Assembly: GCA_016200005.1 (NCBI GenBank)
Contig: JACQFP010000023.1
Location: forward strand, 1 to 64,000
Direction of reading: 5' to 3'
DNA length: 64,000 nt
From: Verrucomicrobiota bacterium
GTDB lineage: Bacteria > Verrucomicrobiota > Verrucomicrobiia > Limisphaerales > PALSA-1396
Part shown: piece by piece, positions 21,294 through 29,902 of the stretch
Numbering within the stretch: the stretch's first letter is position 1
Layout: each line of letters starts with the position of its first letter
The notes under the pieces: model-generated
Databases searched by the model: none
The model's input: the letters and a program-made list of their open reading frames with translations, nothing else
Told to the model about the DNA's origin: nothing
Program-made: the position numbers and the translations under genes

Positions 21294-21503
21294 ATGATTT
21301 CCAAAGATTCAATCGGTATTACGTCAGTTGAACCGCTCGAAAATGATCGAGCCAGCGCGTGCGCGGATTTCGTTCGCCGCCAGATGCCCGAAACCGGCCT
21401 GTTCGCCGGCCACGAGTGGCGCATCTCCCCTGCCCCGTTTCCGCGCGGCGAGGAACTGGCGAAGGACATCGAAACCCGCGAGCGCATGCGTCCGCAATTT
21501 TGA
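21294..21503 (+). pseudogene. Duplicated 5' end of the ATP-grasp-like gene
   Basis: The frame starts ATGATTTCC and encodes 69 residues, including GLFAGHEWRISPAPF and GEELAKD. The intact gene at 22029 starts TTGATTTCC and has GLFAGHEWRISPAPF and GPELAKD at the same distance. The two then part company near the string GCAATT (about 21495 against 22210), where this copy meets a stop. It is a truncated, diverged copy of the first 60-65 codons in direct orientation. A separate function as a small peptide cannot be excluded, since an AGGAGG lies at 21271-21276. Confidence 0.75.
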
Positions 21504-21542
21504 GTGCTTGCATCATCGACAGACTGAATCTACGCTAAGACC

Positions 21543-21761
21543 ATGATCGTCATCCGGTTTTCAGATGCCAAAACCAAAAAAAGGGCCATTGGCTTTCTGG
21601 TCGGTCGTTTCCCTGGCAAAACCTGGGCAACGGGTGAAGTCGCAGTTCCAAATGAGGCTTTGGCGGAGCTGGCCGCGGAGGGTTTTCAATTCAAGGTAGA
21701 AGGACCGGCCACCTATGAGCGTCTGGTGTCGCTTCGAGATATTGCTGCCGCTGCGGTTTAA
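21543..21761 (+). CDS. Small protein of an uncharacterised two-gene cassette
   Basis: The 72-residue product (MIVIRFSDAKTKKRAIGFLV... GKTWATGEVAVPNEAL... VEGPATYERLVSLRD) matches no characterised family known to me. It has a mixed alpha/beta pattern and no signal peptide. It overlaps the next gene by 47 bases or less, depending on that gene's start. The pair lies between two copies of the 5' end of the ATP-grasp-like gene, as vapBC does at smc, so a toxin-antitoxin-like role is a fair guess but only that. Confidence 0.6.
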   Translation: MIVIRFSDAKTKKRAIGFLVGRFPGKTWATGEVAVPNEALAELAAEGFQFKVEGPATYERLVSLRDIAAAAV

Positions 21762-22032
21762 TGACGGCAGCGTCGTTCCGCGCAAACTTATCGCGGAGAC
21801 GATCGGCGAACTGGAAAACCAATTCGGCGCTGCAACTTGGGAAACCCAGGTCTTGCATGGCAGTTGGCGGCATGAAGGAATGACCTACCATGACGAATTG
21901 GTGAGAAATTTTGTGGATACCGAGGGCAACCGCTCCAACCGCGCGTTCTTCAAGCAATACAAAGGCAAGCTGAAGACTCGCTTTCGACAAATTGACATTT
22001 GGCTGACCGTTCATCCCATTGAAACGATTTGA
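21715..22032 (+). CDS. Partner protein of the uncharacterised cassette
   Basis: The product has up to 105 residues from ATG 21715; a TTG at 21742 would also fit. The core reads FEILLPLRFNDGSVVPRKLI..., WETQVLHGSWRHEGMTYHDELVRNFVDTEGNR, then FKQYKGKLKTRFRQIDIWLTVHPIE. It looks like a compact alpha/beta protein with conserved aromatic and charged positions. I know of no assigned function. Its stop codon overlaps the TTG start of the following gene (TTGA, 22029-22032), so translation of that gene may now depend on this cassette. Confidence 0.65.
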   Translation: MSVWCRFEILLPLRFNDGSVVPRKLIAETIGELENQFGAATWETQVLHGSWRHEGMTYHDELVRNFVDTEGNRSNRAFFKQYKGKLKTRFRQIDIWLTVHPIETI

Positions 22033-23378
22033 TTTCCGTGACCGCTGACTCCTCCGGCATCTCTGCCAATCATGGCCGTCTCATCCGCGATTCGTTGCCG
22101 CCGAGCGGTCTGTTCGCCGGCCACGAGTGGCGTATCTCCCCTGCCCCATTTTCACTCGGACCGGAACTGGCGAAGGATTTACAGACGCTCGGCCGTGTCT
22201 TGTTGCAATTCAATCGTGCGGTGAATCTGCTCTATCGTCACAGTGTCGAGGGCAAACAACCCGGCTGGATTGCAACCCTGCTCGATCAGGGCAAACCCAG
22301 CGAACTGATAGCTTTGCAACGCTCCGCGGCAATGAGAAATGAACTGCCGCGTGTCATCCGTCCCGATCTGCTGATCACCGATACCGGCGTCAGCGTCACT
22401 GAACTGGACAGTGTGCCGGGCGGCATTGGACTCACGGCGTGGCTGAATCAGACGTATTCCAAATCCGAAATCCGAAATCCGAAATCCGAGACCCTAGGCG
22501 GCCCGGATGGAATGTTGAAAGGCTTTGCGAGCATCTTTGGCGACGCGCCCAAGGTCCACATTATCGTTTCCGAGGAAGCCGCGACGTATCGGCCCGAAAT
22601 GGAATGGCTGGCTGGACAGCTTGGCAATTCAAAATTCAAAATTCAAAATTCACAGTTCACGGATTTTTCAACCGGCGACGCGGTGTATCGCTTCTTTGAA
22701 CTTTTCGACCTGCAGAATGTTCCGAGTTCCACAAAGCTTTTTGAACTGGCGGAACAGAAAAGAATCCGGCTTACGCCGCCACCCAAACCGCTGTTTGAAG
22801 AAAAGATGTTGTTCGCCTTGTTGTGGAATCGAAACCTGCGCGGCTTTTGGCGGCAGGAGTTGGGCGAGGGTTTCTTCAACCGACTCCTCCGACTGGTTCC
22901 CTACACGTGGATTGTTGATCCCGCTCCCCTGCCCCCGCACGCCGCCATCCCGGAACTCAACCTCACTGACTGGCAGCAACTCAAAACCCTTTCGCAACGG
23001 GAACGGGAATTGATTCTGAAGGTGTCCGGTTTTTCCGCGCACGCCTGGGGCGCGCGCGGCGTTTATCTGGGCAACGACCTCTCGCAGGCTGAATGGGCGG
23101 CCGCTGTGGACCGGGCGCTCGAACATTTCGACCATTCGCCGTATATCCTGCAACGCTACCACAAGCCAAAACTCGTCGATGCCCAGTGGTATGATTTCAA
23201 CCAGACGCAATTGATCCCTATGCAAGGACGCGCGCGACTTTGTCCCTACTACTTTGTCTCCGGTGACGGCGACGCGGCACGGGCCACCCTGGGCGGCGTG
23301 CTGGCGACCATCTGCCCGGCGGACAAAAAGATCATCCACGGCATGACGGAAGCGATTTTTGCGCCTTGTTCGAATTAG
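22029..23378 (+). CDS. ATP-grasp-like protein of unknown function
   Basis: The 449-residue product has LLITDTGVSVTELDSVPGGIG, which resembles the acidic end of circularly permuted ATP-grasp enzymes, and later ILKVSGFSAHAWGARGVYLG and PYILQRYHKPKLV, like an ATP-binding lysine and lid. A carboxylate-amine ligase-like role is inferred only. The start is TTG at 22029, overlapping the upstream stop; GTG 22038 is the alternative. Two heptamer runs (22457-22491 and 22627-22654) lie inside the frame and encode SKSEIRNPKSE and NSKFKIQNSQF. Its first codons are duplicated at 21294-21503. Confidence 0.6.
   Translation: MISVTADSSGISANHGRLIRDSLPPSGLFAGHEWRISPAPFSLGPELAKDLQTLGRVLLQFNRAVNLLYRHSVEGKQPGWIATLLDQGKPSELIALQRSAAMRNELPRVIRPDLLITDTGVSVTELDSVPGGIGLTAWLNQTYSKSEIRNPKSETLGGPDGMLKGFASIFGDAPKVHIIVSEEAATYRPEMEWLAGQLGNSKFKIQNSQFTDFSTGDAVYRFFELFDLQNVPSSTKLFELAEQKRIRLTPPPKPLFEEKMLFALLWNRNLRGFWRQELGEGFFNRLLRLVPYTWIVDPAPLPPHAAIPELNLTDWQQLKTLSQRERELILKVSGFSAHAWGARGVYLGNDLSQAEWAAAVDRALEHFDHSPYILQRYHKPKLVDAQWYDFNQTQLIPMQGRARLCPYYFVSGDGDAARATLGGVLATICPADKKIIHGMTEAIFAPCSN
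22457..22491. repeat. TCCGAAA heptamers inside the ATP-grasp-like gene
   Basis: TCCGAAA occurs three times in tandem (22464-22484) with degenerate units on each side (TTCCAAA before, TCCGAGA after). It is translated as part of the 449-residue protein. Confidence 0.85.
22627..22654. repeat. ATTCAAA heptamers inside the ATP-grasp-like gene
   Basis: ATTCAAA occurs three times followed by ATTCACA and a degenerate GTTCACG. This is a second seven-base repeat tract in the same gene, about 140 bases after the first. Confidence 0.85.
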
Positions 23379-23687
23379 AGCGTTTGAATACTCCAACGGG
23401 CGGTTGCGGTCGGCCTCCACGCCTGCCGTAAAGTCGGGGCATCTCGCCGGCCGGACATCAAGCGCGGAGCTCACATCGCGCTTGGCCGTCTCCTGCGTCT
23501 TCCAGAATTCAAACCTTCATCCGGACGGCAGGATGCTGCCCAATACGTCAGGCGGGACGCTCGACGTCACGAGGATGTGGGCGAGGATGGGACGGAAACG
23601 AAATGGCTTAACGAGGCGAGCCAAAAAATGTCCATTAAAAGACAATCTACGCGGAGCACTGCATGGTTTGTGCGATAAGCTGCCGGC
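23379..23687. other. Intergenic stretch without a recognised gene
   Basis: Open frames exist on both strands but none shows a domain or start signal I can support. One frame near 23560-23670 reads RRHEDVGEDGTETKWLNEASQK and ends at a TAA, which may be a decayed coding remnant. No RNA gene or clear palindrome is seen. Confidence 0.4.
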
Positions 23688-23909
23688 GTGCATAAAGAAA
23701 CTCTAGTGGGGTTCATCAAACTCTCCGGCACTTCGCTGTTGGAGTTCGAGCAAACCGCCCCCCAACTGAAGCCAGGTACGGCTGAGGTGGCGCTCTCCGC
23801 TCTGCTGCCGCGATGGATCGTGCCGGTGGAGAGCAGCGATGCGGCGATCGTAACCGCCGTTTGGAGTTTCAGTCCCCTGGAAAACGCCTTGCCGTCGGCA
23901 TCAGTATGA
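23688..23909 (+). CDS. Possible small protein coupled to resB
   Basis: A GTG-started frame of 73 residues (HKETLVGFIKLSGTSLLEFEQ... SALLPRWIVPVESSDAAIVTAVWSF). Its stop overlaps the resB start as ATGA (23906-23909), exactly as resB overlaps hemA. That junction is the main reason to think it is translated. No family is recognised and there is no clear signal peptide. It could instead be a chance frame over the resB leader. Confidence 0.35.
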   Translation: MHKETLVGFIKLSGTSLLEFEQTAPQLKPGTAEVALSALLPRWIVPVESSDAAIVTAVWSFSPLENALPSASV

Positions 23910-25150
23910 CTGAGACAACACCATCGCTTCCGCCAGTTCAGCCGCCCACGCGCAAGTCGCCGGCTGCAGCGCTGTTTGACCTGCTGGCATCCGTGAAGTT
24001 CGCTGTGGCCGTGGTGATCGTGATTGCCATCGTTTGCGGGGTGGCCACCTTCCTGCCGCAAGGGACCGAGGCAGCAGCTTACCTGCAGAAGAATCCGTCT
24101 GCCGCGGCGCGGATGCAATGGCTGTCAAGACTGGGTTTGACGCACGTCTTTTATTCCTGGTGGTTCATCGCCTTATTGTGCCTCCTGGCATCATCGGTCG
24201 CCGTCTGCAGCACTCGCAGATTCGCCACGGTGCGGCGAACGAACGGATTCGCGCAACGCCGGGCGCTCGGCTCAATGCTCACTCACATCAGCATCCTGCT
24301 CATTCTCGCGGGTGGCGTGATTCGCGGAGTCTGGGGTGAAAAAGGTTACCTGGCTCTGCGTGAAGGTGAAACGGCCGCGCAATTTGAGATTGAAAAAGGA
24401 TTTCACATACTGCCGTTCGCCGTCACGTTGGCAAACTTCGAAATCGAAACCGATCAGCCACGGGTCGCAATTGCTTCACGCGACTCGAGACATCCAGCGT
24501 TGGATGACGGCGGCCAGCTTGTCGTGGAATGGCCGGAGCGCAAGTTGGCCGTGAGCGTTCCAACGCAACTCAATGTTGAGCATGCGGTGGCTCCGCCCGA
24601 CGAGCCGGCAACGCCGAACAACACCTTTCGCGTCACCGTTCTCAAATATATTCCCGACTTCGCCAGCGACACCGCCACCCGCGAGGTGACCAGTCGCTCC
24701 ACTGAAGCGAACAACCCGGCGATTCTCGTGGCGGTGAATGGACCGGGTTATCAAAACCACGCGTGGGTGTTCGCTAAGTTTCCGGATTTCACGATGCACA
24801 CGCAGGGTGACAACAAACCCAGCCCACTGCGTTTGGTTTATTTGGCTAAGGCCACAGCCGCACCACGTCTACCGCAAGGAGCGGTCAAGAATTTTAAGAG
24901 CACGCTGAACTTGATCGAAAATGGAAAGAATTCTCAAACCAGAACGGTGGCGGTCAACCAGCCGCTGAAATTCAAGGGCTACAGCTTTTATCAGACCGGT
25001 TACAACCCGCAGGATTTATCGTGGTCGTCGTTTCAGGTGGTGCGTGATCCGGGCGTGCCCGTGGTGTATGCGGGGTTCGTGTTCCTGATCAGCGGCCTGT
25101 TCATCGTCTTCTATCTCAACCCATGGATCGAAGCGAGGAGGACTGCATGA
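23906..25150 (+). CDS. resB: ResB/Ccs1-like cytochrome c biogenesis protein
   Basis: The 414-residue product is the ResB half of System II cytochrome c maturation, which with CcsA/ResC carries haem across the membrane and attaches it to CXXCH motifs. Transmembrane segments lie near residues 28-50 (VKFAVAVVIVIAIVCGVATF), 80-102 and 120-140, with a last one near the C-terminus (YAGFVFLISGLFIVFYLNPW). The large periplasmic part between them includes LKFKGYSFYQTGYNPQDLSW, a family motif. The ATG at 23906 starts MTETTPSLPP; an earlier in-frame start at 23813 is disfavoured. The stop overlaps hemA as ATGA. Confidence 0.9.
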   Translation: MTETTPSLPPVQPPTRKSPAAALFDLLASVKFAVAVVIVIAIVCGVATFLPQGTEAAAYLQKNPSAAARMQWLSRLGLTHVFYSWWFIALLCLLASSVAVCSTRRFATVRRTNGFAQRRALGSMLTHISILLILAGGVIRGVWGEKGYLALREGETAAQFEIEKGFHILPFAVTLANFEIETDQPRVAIASRDSRHPALDDGGQLVVEWPERKLAVSVPTQLNVEHAVAPPDEPATPNNTFRVTVLKYIPDFASDTATREVTSRSTEANNPAILVAVNGPGYQNHAWVFAKFPDFTMHTQGDNKPSPLRLVYLAKATAAPRLPQGAVKNFKSTLNLIENGKNSQTRTVAVNQPLKFKGYSFYQTGYNPQDLSWSSFQVVRDPGVPVVYAGFVFLISGLFIVFYLNPWIEARRTA

Positions 25151-26295
25151 AGATCTTTGTCGCGGGCATAAGTTACAAAACCGCGCCGGTCGAATTACGC
25201 GAGCAACTGGCAGTGACGCCCTCCCGGCTGCGCTGCGCCGGCTGTCGTTTGAAAATCGGCGGCGCGCTGACCGAGACGGTCGTGCTTTCAACTTGCAACC
25301 GGGTGGAAATCTACGGCGTCAGCGAGAAAGTCAACGGCAACATTGCGCCGCTCTTCCGTCATCTGGCGGCGCGCGAACTCGATGTCGTTCCCTATCTCTA
25401 TGTGCGCGAGGGCGCGGATGCCATCCGCCACTTGTTCTCAGTTTCCAGTGGCATGGATTCGATGGTGCTCGGTGAAACGGAGATCACCGGTCAGGTCAAG
25501 AATGCCTACCAAACCGCGCACGAAGCGAAGCTCACCGGACGCGTGATGAACCGCCTGTTCCAAAAGGCGCTGCAAACGGCCAAGGAAATTCGCTCGCGCA
25601 CCAGCATCGGCCGCGGGGCAACTTCGGTGGGCAGCGTTGCGGTGGAATTGGCGGAAAAAATCTTCGATCGGAATCTCTCCGAACGGACAGTGATGATCAT
25701 CGGCGCAGGCAAGATGGGTGAGGCTTGTGTTCGACACCTGGCCAAGAAGGGCGCGCGTTCAGTGCTGGTGTCGAACCGGTCATTCGAGCGCGCGCAAACT
25801 CTGGCGGCGGAATTTGGCGGGCGCGCGATCCCGCTGGACGAAAAACTTCAAGCGTTGGCGGAAGCCGACATTGTCGTGAGTTCCACGGGATGCCCGCAAA
25901 CGATCTTGAATCGGGAGGACGTCGAGAAAGTGATGCCACTGCGCCGCAATCGACCACTGGTCCTGATTGACATTGCCGTGCCGCGGGACATTGACCCGGA
26001 CGTGCAGCTTATCCCGAACGTTTATCTCTACAACATCGACGATCTGGACGCCATCGTGCGCGAAAACGTGAAGCATCGCGAAAAGGAATTCGTCCACTGC
26101 CGCGCCATCATCGAGAAAGAAACCGCTGCCGTCATGTCAAAGCTTTTACCGGTCTCGCCCCGTGGAGTAGTTGGCACTGGGCGTGGCTCAGGAGCGGGTT
26201 GTTTTACTCCACGGGGCGAGAAGGAATTTTATGAACCATGCATTCAACCTGACCCTCATTGGGTATTTTACGGCGCTGCTGCTTGCCGCAGCTAA
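25147..26295 (+). CDS. hemA: Glutamyl-tRNA reductase, altered C-terminus
   Basis: The 382-residue product reduces glutamyl-tRNA to glutamate semialdehyde, the start of haem synthesis in most bacteria. The catalytic Cys50 (STCNRVEIYGV), the LGETEITGQVK loop and the NADPH-binding IIGAGKMGE are present. After EFVHCRAIIEKETAAVMSKL the sequence leaves the family: the last 45 residues (LPVSPRGVVGTGRGSGAG...) are encoded by a palindromic insertion and by the start of ccsA. The helical dimerisation domain of typical HemA, about 90 residues, is missing. The position between resB and ccsA suggests coordinated haem supply and cytochrome maturation. Confidence 0.92.
   Translation: MKIFVAGISYKTAPVELREQLAVTPSRLRCAGCRLKIGGALTETVVLSTCNRVEIYGVSEKVNGNIAPLFRHLAARELDVVPYLYVREGADAIRHLFSVSSGMDSMVLGETEITGQVKNAYQTAHEAKLTGRVMNRLFQKALQTAKEIRSRTSIGRGATSVGSVAVELAEKIFDRNLSERTVMIIGAGKMGEACVRHLAKKGARSVLVSNRSFERAQTLAAEFGGRAIPLDEKLQALAEADIVVSSTGCPQTILNREDVEKVMPLRRNRPLVLIDIAVPRDIDPDVQLIPNVYLYNIDDLDAIVRENVKHREKEFVHCRAIIEKETAAVMSKLLPVSPRGVVGTGRGSGAGCFTPRGEKEFYEPCIQPDPHWVFYGAAACRS
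26153..26221. repeat. 17-bp perfect inverted repeat at the hemA-ccsA junction
   Basis: TCTCGCCCCGTGGAGTA (26153-26169) is complemented exactly by 26205-26221, leaving a 35-base loop. The right arm ends at the AAGGA ribosome-binding site of ccsA (26221-26225). The element encodes the aberrant C-terminus of HemA. It may be a small mobile palindrome or a regulatory hairpin; there is no T-run, so a terminator is unlikely. Confidence 0.8.
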
Positions 26296-27028
26296 CCTGT
26301 TTACCAGAGAGCAGCGCCGGTTCGCGACCGCTGCAACCTGGGTTTTAACCGCGGGCGCAATCGCGCAGACAACGTACCTGGTGCTGCGCTGGGTCGCCGC
26401 CGGGCGCGCGCCGTTCAGCAACATGTTCGAGTCGCTGGTGCTGTTCGTCTGGGCAGTGGTCGTGATCTATCTCGCCTTGCAGATGCGTCATAAAATCCCC
26501 GTGCTCGGCGCGACCACGGCGTTGCTGGCGGTGCTGACCCTGGCTTACGCGAGCACCTTTGAAATGAAAATCGACCCGCTGATGCCCGCACTCCGAAGCA
26601 ACTGGCTTACGGTGCATGTGTTCACTTGTTTCCTGGGTTACGGTGGCGTGGCTCTGGCTTTTCTCTCGAGCCTCGTCTATTTGATTGTGACCCGAAACGG
26701 CAGCACCGCGCGGCCGCAAATCGCGCAAGCGCTGGAGTTGGTCACGGAGAAAACAATCTCTTTCGGCTTTTTGTTCATCACAGTGGGAATCATTTCCGGC
26801 GCCGTCTGGGCCAACTCCGCTTGGGGAACTTATTGGAGCTGGGACCCGAAGGAAACGTGGTCGCTCATCACCTGGTTCATTTACGCCGTGTTTTTGCATT
26901 GCCGATTCATGCGCGGTTGGCGTGGTAAACGAGCGGCCTGGATATCAGTCATCGGGTTCGCCTCGATCGTGTTCACCTATTTCGGCGTGAACTACCTGCT
27001 CAGCGGCCTCCACAGTTATGCGAATTGA
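26231..27028 (+). CDS. ccsA: CcsA/ResC cytochrome c assembly protein
   Basis: The 265-residue product is an integral membrane protein with about eight transmembrane helices. It contains the tryptophan-rich haem-handling motif WGTYWSWDPKETWSLITWF (about residues 197-215) that defines the family, and conserved histidines (LTVHVFTC, VFLHCRF). With ResB it delivers haem to apocytochromes outside the cytoplasmic membrane. The ATG at 26231 has AAGGA six bases upstream; the in-frame start at 26171 lies in the palindrome. It is the last gene of the resB-hemA-ccsA run, next to the multihaem cytochrome genes it should serve. Confidence 0.93.
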   Translation: MNHAFNLTLIGYFTALLLAAANLFTREQRRFATAATWVLTAGAIAQTTYLVLRWVAAGRAPFSNMFESLVLFVWAVVVIYLALQMRHKIPVLGATTALLAVLTLAYASTFEMKIDPLMPALRSNWLTVHVFTCFLGYGGVALAFLSSLVYLIVTRNGSTARPQIAQALELVTEKTISFGFLFITVGIISGAVWANSAWGTYWSWDPKETWSLITWFIYAVFLHCRFMRGWRGKRAAWISVIGFASIVFTYFGVNYLLSGLHSYAN

Positions 27029-27442
27029 CACAACCGTCATAACTGCGTCGAGGGAAGCGCACTTCTCGTTTGAAGCGTCGTCAGAAACCGATGGTTCTTT
27101 TGCCCGGAGCGAACCGCGTCTTGGAGGCGATGCGGGAAGAACAATAACAGATCAACGAAGTAACAAGCACGTGTTGGTCTTTGAAAACCACACCGGCTCC
27201 AACCGCGCGTTGTGGCCGGGATTCTGCAAACGATGGTCAAGGTATTGCGACCGGATTTGGCGGGAGTGGTACGGCAAAAAATGGTTTGCTTTAAGCAATA
27301 GGCGGAGAGACTTGAAATCCATTTATTCTAATGTTCAGCCAATGATGAGCAGGGACAACATTTTAACTAATTAGAAGAAATGCAAACATGTGTGGCTAAT
27401 TACGAGCAGGATGAACCCTCAAACCCTCAACCGTCCAAGAAT
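27029..27442. other. Leader region before the nine-haem cytochrome
   Basis: No gene is supported. A weak plus-strand frame near 27075-27150 reads LKRRQKPMVLLPGANRVLEAMREEQ-stop, which could be a decayed gene end. The last 120 bases are A+T-rich, with TTTAAGCAAT and TTATTCTAAT, and would suit a promoter and leader for the cytochrome gene. An in-frame ATG at 27380 is less likely than 27443 because a signal peptide follows the latter. Confidence 0.4.
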
Positions 27443-29830
27443 ATGAAAATAAATACTGCGATCAAAATTGCGCCAACCTGCCTGATGGCAGTTGTGCTGA
27501 TGGCCGTGGGCGCCGTCACTACTGTGCGCGCGGCGGGACCGGCCCTCCAAGGCCAGGTGACCTTGCGCCCGCTCACTCCCCAAGATGTCAAAGACTACGG
27601 GCTGACAAATGCGCAGGGCGCGAGCGGTTTGTCCGCCGTGGGCGTGGGCCAGCCGGCTTATCTCGAAGCCTTGGTGAACGGCAGCAAAACCACAATTGTG
27701 ACCGCCGGCGTAACCAACGTCTTCCTTAACGGCGTACCCGACGCAGACATCACCAACGTCTCCTGGGTTTTAACTGGTAAACCGGGTGGGTCTGCGGCAG
27801 CGCTCACCGCCAGCCCACTTGGCACCAACGTGCCGACCTACAGGATGGCAGATCGTTTCAACAGTTCAGGCGCTTCCGTGTATAAAGTGGCTGGACGCAC
27901 GCTGCTTCTCCCCGACGTCGCGGGGCAATACACCGTGACCGTCACCATCCAGACTGGCAACAGCGGGAGCACAAATCTAACGCAGAATATCACGGCCGGT
28001 ACGTATATGGGTGTCAACACGTGCGCCCTTTGCCATAGTGGCGGCGTAATCGCGCCTGATAAGTACCATCCCTGGTCGGAAACTCTTCATGCCACATTTT
28101 TCACCAAAGCCATTGATGGCCTGAAGAGCGACCATTACAGCAAGAACTGCATCAAGTGTCACACCGTCGGCTATGATGACAACACCAACGCGGTCAACGG
28201 TGGGTTTGACGACATTGCTGCGCAGGAGGGATGGACGTTCCCGACCAATCTGGTGGCCGGTAATTGGGCGAGCATGCAGACCAATTATCCGGATGTTGCC
28301 AACCTAGCCAATATCCAATGCGAGAACTGCCACGGGCCGGGCAGCGAGCACGCGAAGGCCCTCGGCAATAAGAATGTTTCAAACTGGCCAAGAATCGGAC
28401 GCAGCTTCATCGCGGGCAATTGCGGCCAGTGCCACGACAGCAAGAACAACCATGTCAAGGTCGCCGAATGGAACAATTCCAAACACGCTGTCGCGACGCG
28501 CACCCCTTCCGGCCCAACCCGCGCAGCCTGCGCCCGCTGCCACACCGGCCAAGGCTTTGCTAGTTACACAGACACTTTGGGCACCACCAACGTCTGGACC
28601 GGCACCGACATCGCCAACACAGATTACACCGCGATTACTTGCGCGACGTGCCACGATCCGCACGATGTTACCAACCCGCATCAATTGCGCGCCGGCCAAA
28701 ATATCACGCTCGGAAACGGCGCTTCGGTCACGAATGCCGGCTTGGGTGGCTTCTGCATGAACTGCCATCAGAGCCGCACGGGTTCGGTGACCAACAGCTT
28801 GGTAAAATATCCGTTGGGCCAACCCACTTTTGCCGGGGGCTCCAGCAGCTTTGGTCCGCACGACAATCCGGCGGCTGACATGCTCGAGGGGGTCAACGGC
28901 TACACTTATGGCAAAGCCATTCCCAGTGCCGCCCACCGCTATGCGGTCACCAACACTTGCGTCGGCTGCCACATGCAAACCGTGGCCTCGACCGATCCGG
29001 CCTTCCTGCAAGCGGGTGGCCATACCTTCAGCATGACCTACGAGGTCCTCACCGGCGGTGTGACGAACACCTTGGATAAGGTGGACGTGTGCGTCAAATG
29101 CCACGGTCCGATCACCTCGTTCGATATGGTGCGGCAGGATTACAATAACGACGGCGTCATCGAGGGCGTCCAGACCGAAGTTCAGAAACTGCTCAACAAA
29201 CTCTCCACGCTGTTGCCGAGTTCGACTTACCGGGCGGATGGGAATTACGTCGCGGATGGCCTGGTAAAGAGTCCATCGGTCAAAACAAACTGGCCGGCGA
29301 AATTCCTGCAAGCCGCTTGGAACTTCCAGTTCGTCAACAATGACTTGAGCAAGGGCGTCCACAACGCGCCCTACGCCACCGGTCTGCTCATGGCCTCCAT
29401 TGGCGATCTGACGGGCGACGCCAACAATGACGGTTTGGCCGATTGGTGGCAGATCCAATACTTTGGCTCGACTACCAACTCGCTTGCCTCGCCCTATGCC
29501 GTTGCGTCTTCCGACGGCCTGCCCAACTGGCTGAAATATAACCTGGGCCTGAATCCGTTGATACCCGGTGCCACCATTCCCGGTGGGTTTGTCTGGGGAC
29601 CGAGCCTGACAAATCCGCAAGGCACCAACACCGTCGAAATCTACACGGCCGCTGAAGTGACGTTTAACACGGTGGTAGGCACGACCTACCAGATTCAGTC
29701 CATTGCGTCACTAGGCGACACCTGGCAAAACGTGGGCGGCTCGATCGCAGGCACCGGTGGGTCGATCAGCTATGTGACCCCGACGCGGCAAGTTCCGCAG
29801 CAGTTCTTCCGCGTGGTGCACACACCGTAG
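27443..29830 (+). CDS. Exported nine-haem cytochrome c
   Basis: The 795-residue product has a signal peptide (about 1-30, LMAVVLMAVGAVTTVRA). Residues 30-180 are a beta-rich N-terminal domain. Nine CXXCH haem sites follow, in order CALCH, CIKCH, CENCH, CGQCH, CARCH, CATCH, CMNCH, CVGCH and CVKCH, with spacing like cytochrome c554 and related multihaem proteins. The C-terminus has a thrombospondin-3/dockerin-like acidic stretch (DANNDGLADWW) and a Verrucomicrobia C-terminal module ending QQFFRVVHTP, which suggests a secreted or surface place. It most likely carries electrons; no substrate-binding motif is identified. A strong terminator follows at 29870-29902. Confidence 0.9.
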   Translation: MKINTAIKIAPTCLMAVVLMAVGAVTTVRAAGPALQGQVTLRPLTPQDVKDYGLTNAQGASGLSAVGVGQPAYLEALVNGSKTTIVTAGVTNVFLNGVPDADITNVSWVLTGKPGGSAAALTASPLGTNVPTYRMADRFNSSGASVYKVAGRTLLLPDVAGQYTVTVTIQTGNSGSTNLTQNITAGTYMGVNTCALCHSGGVIAPDKYHPWSETLHATFFTKAIDGLKSDHYSKNCIKCHTVGYDDNTNAVNGGFDDIAAQEGWTFPTNLVAGNWASMQTNYPDVANLANIQCENCHGPGSEHAKALGNKNVSNWPRIGRSFIAGNCGQCHDSKNNHVKVAEWNNSKHAVATRTPSGPTRAACARCHTGQGFASYTDTLGTTNVWTGTDIANTDYTAITCATCHDPHDVTNPHQLRAGQNITLGNGASVTNAGLGGFCMNCHQSRTGSVTNSLVKYPLGQPTFAGGSSSFGPHDNPAADMLEGVNGYTYGKAIPSAAHRYAVTNTCVGCHMQTVASTDPAFLQAGGHTFSMTYEVLTGGVTNTLDKVDVCVKCHGPITSFDMVRQDYNNDGVIEGVQTEVQKLLNKLSTLLPSSTYRADGNYVADGLVKSPSVKTNWPAKFLQAAWNFQFVNNDLSKGVHNAPYATGLLMASIGDLTGDANNDGLADWWQIQYFGSTTNSLASPYAVASSDGLPNWLKYNLGLNPLIPGATIPGGFVWGPSLTNPQGTNTVEIYTAAEVTFNTVVGTTYQIQSIASLGDTWQNVGGSIAGTGGSISYVTPTRQVPQQFFRVVHTP

Positions 29831-29869
29831 TCTGCGTGTGAGCTAGAAACTTGATTGCCAAGTTCAGTC

Positions 29870-29902
29870 AACCCCTCCGCGATTGCGCGGAGGGGTTTTT
29901 GT
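29870..29902 (+). terminator. Rho-independent terminator after the first nine-haem cytochrome
   Basis: AACCCCTCCGCG and CGCGGAGGGGTT form a 12-bp G+C-rich stem with a 3-4 base loop, then TTTT. It ends the transcript 40 bases after the stop codon. Confidence 0.9.

Noticed and set aside
22457-22654. CRISPR array
   Set aside because: The repeats are seven bases long, without spacers, and lie in a coding frame.
27018-27374. A 118-residue gene after ccsA
   Set aside because: There is no start signal or family. It may be remnant sequence, but coding cannot be supported.
28379-29620. Long minus-strand open frame (413 residues) opposite the nine-haem cytochrome
   Set aside because: The plus strand has nine haem motifs and a signal peptide. 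The minus frame has no recognisable domain and is a shadow of G+C-rich codons.
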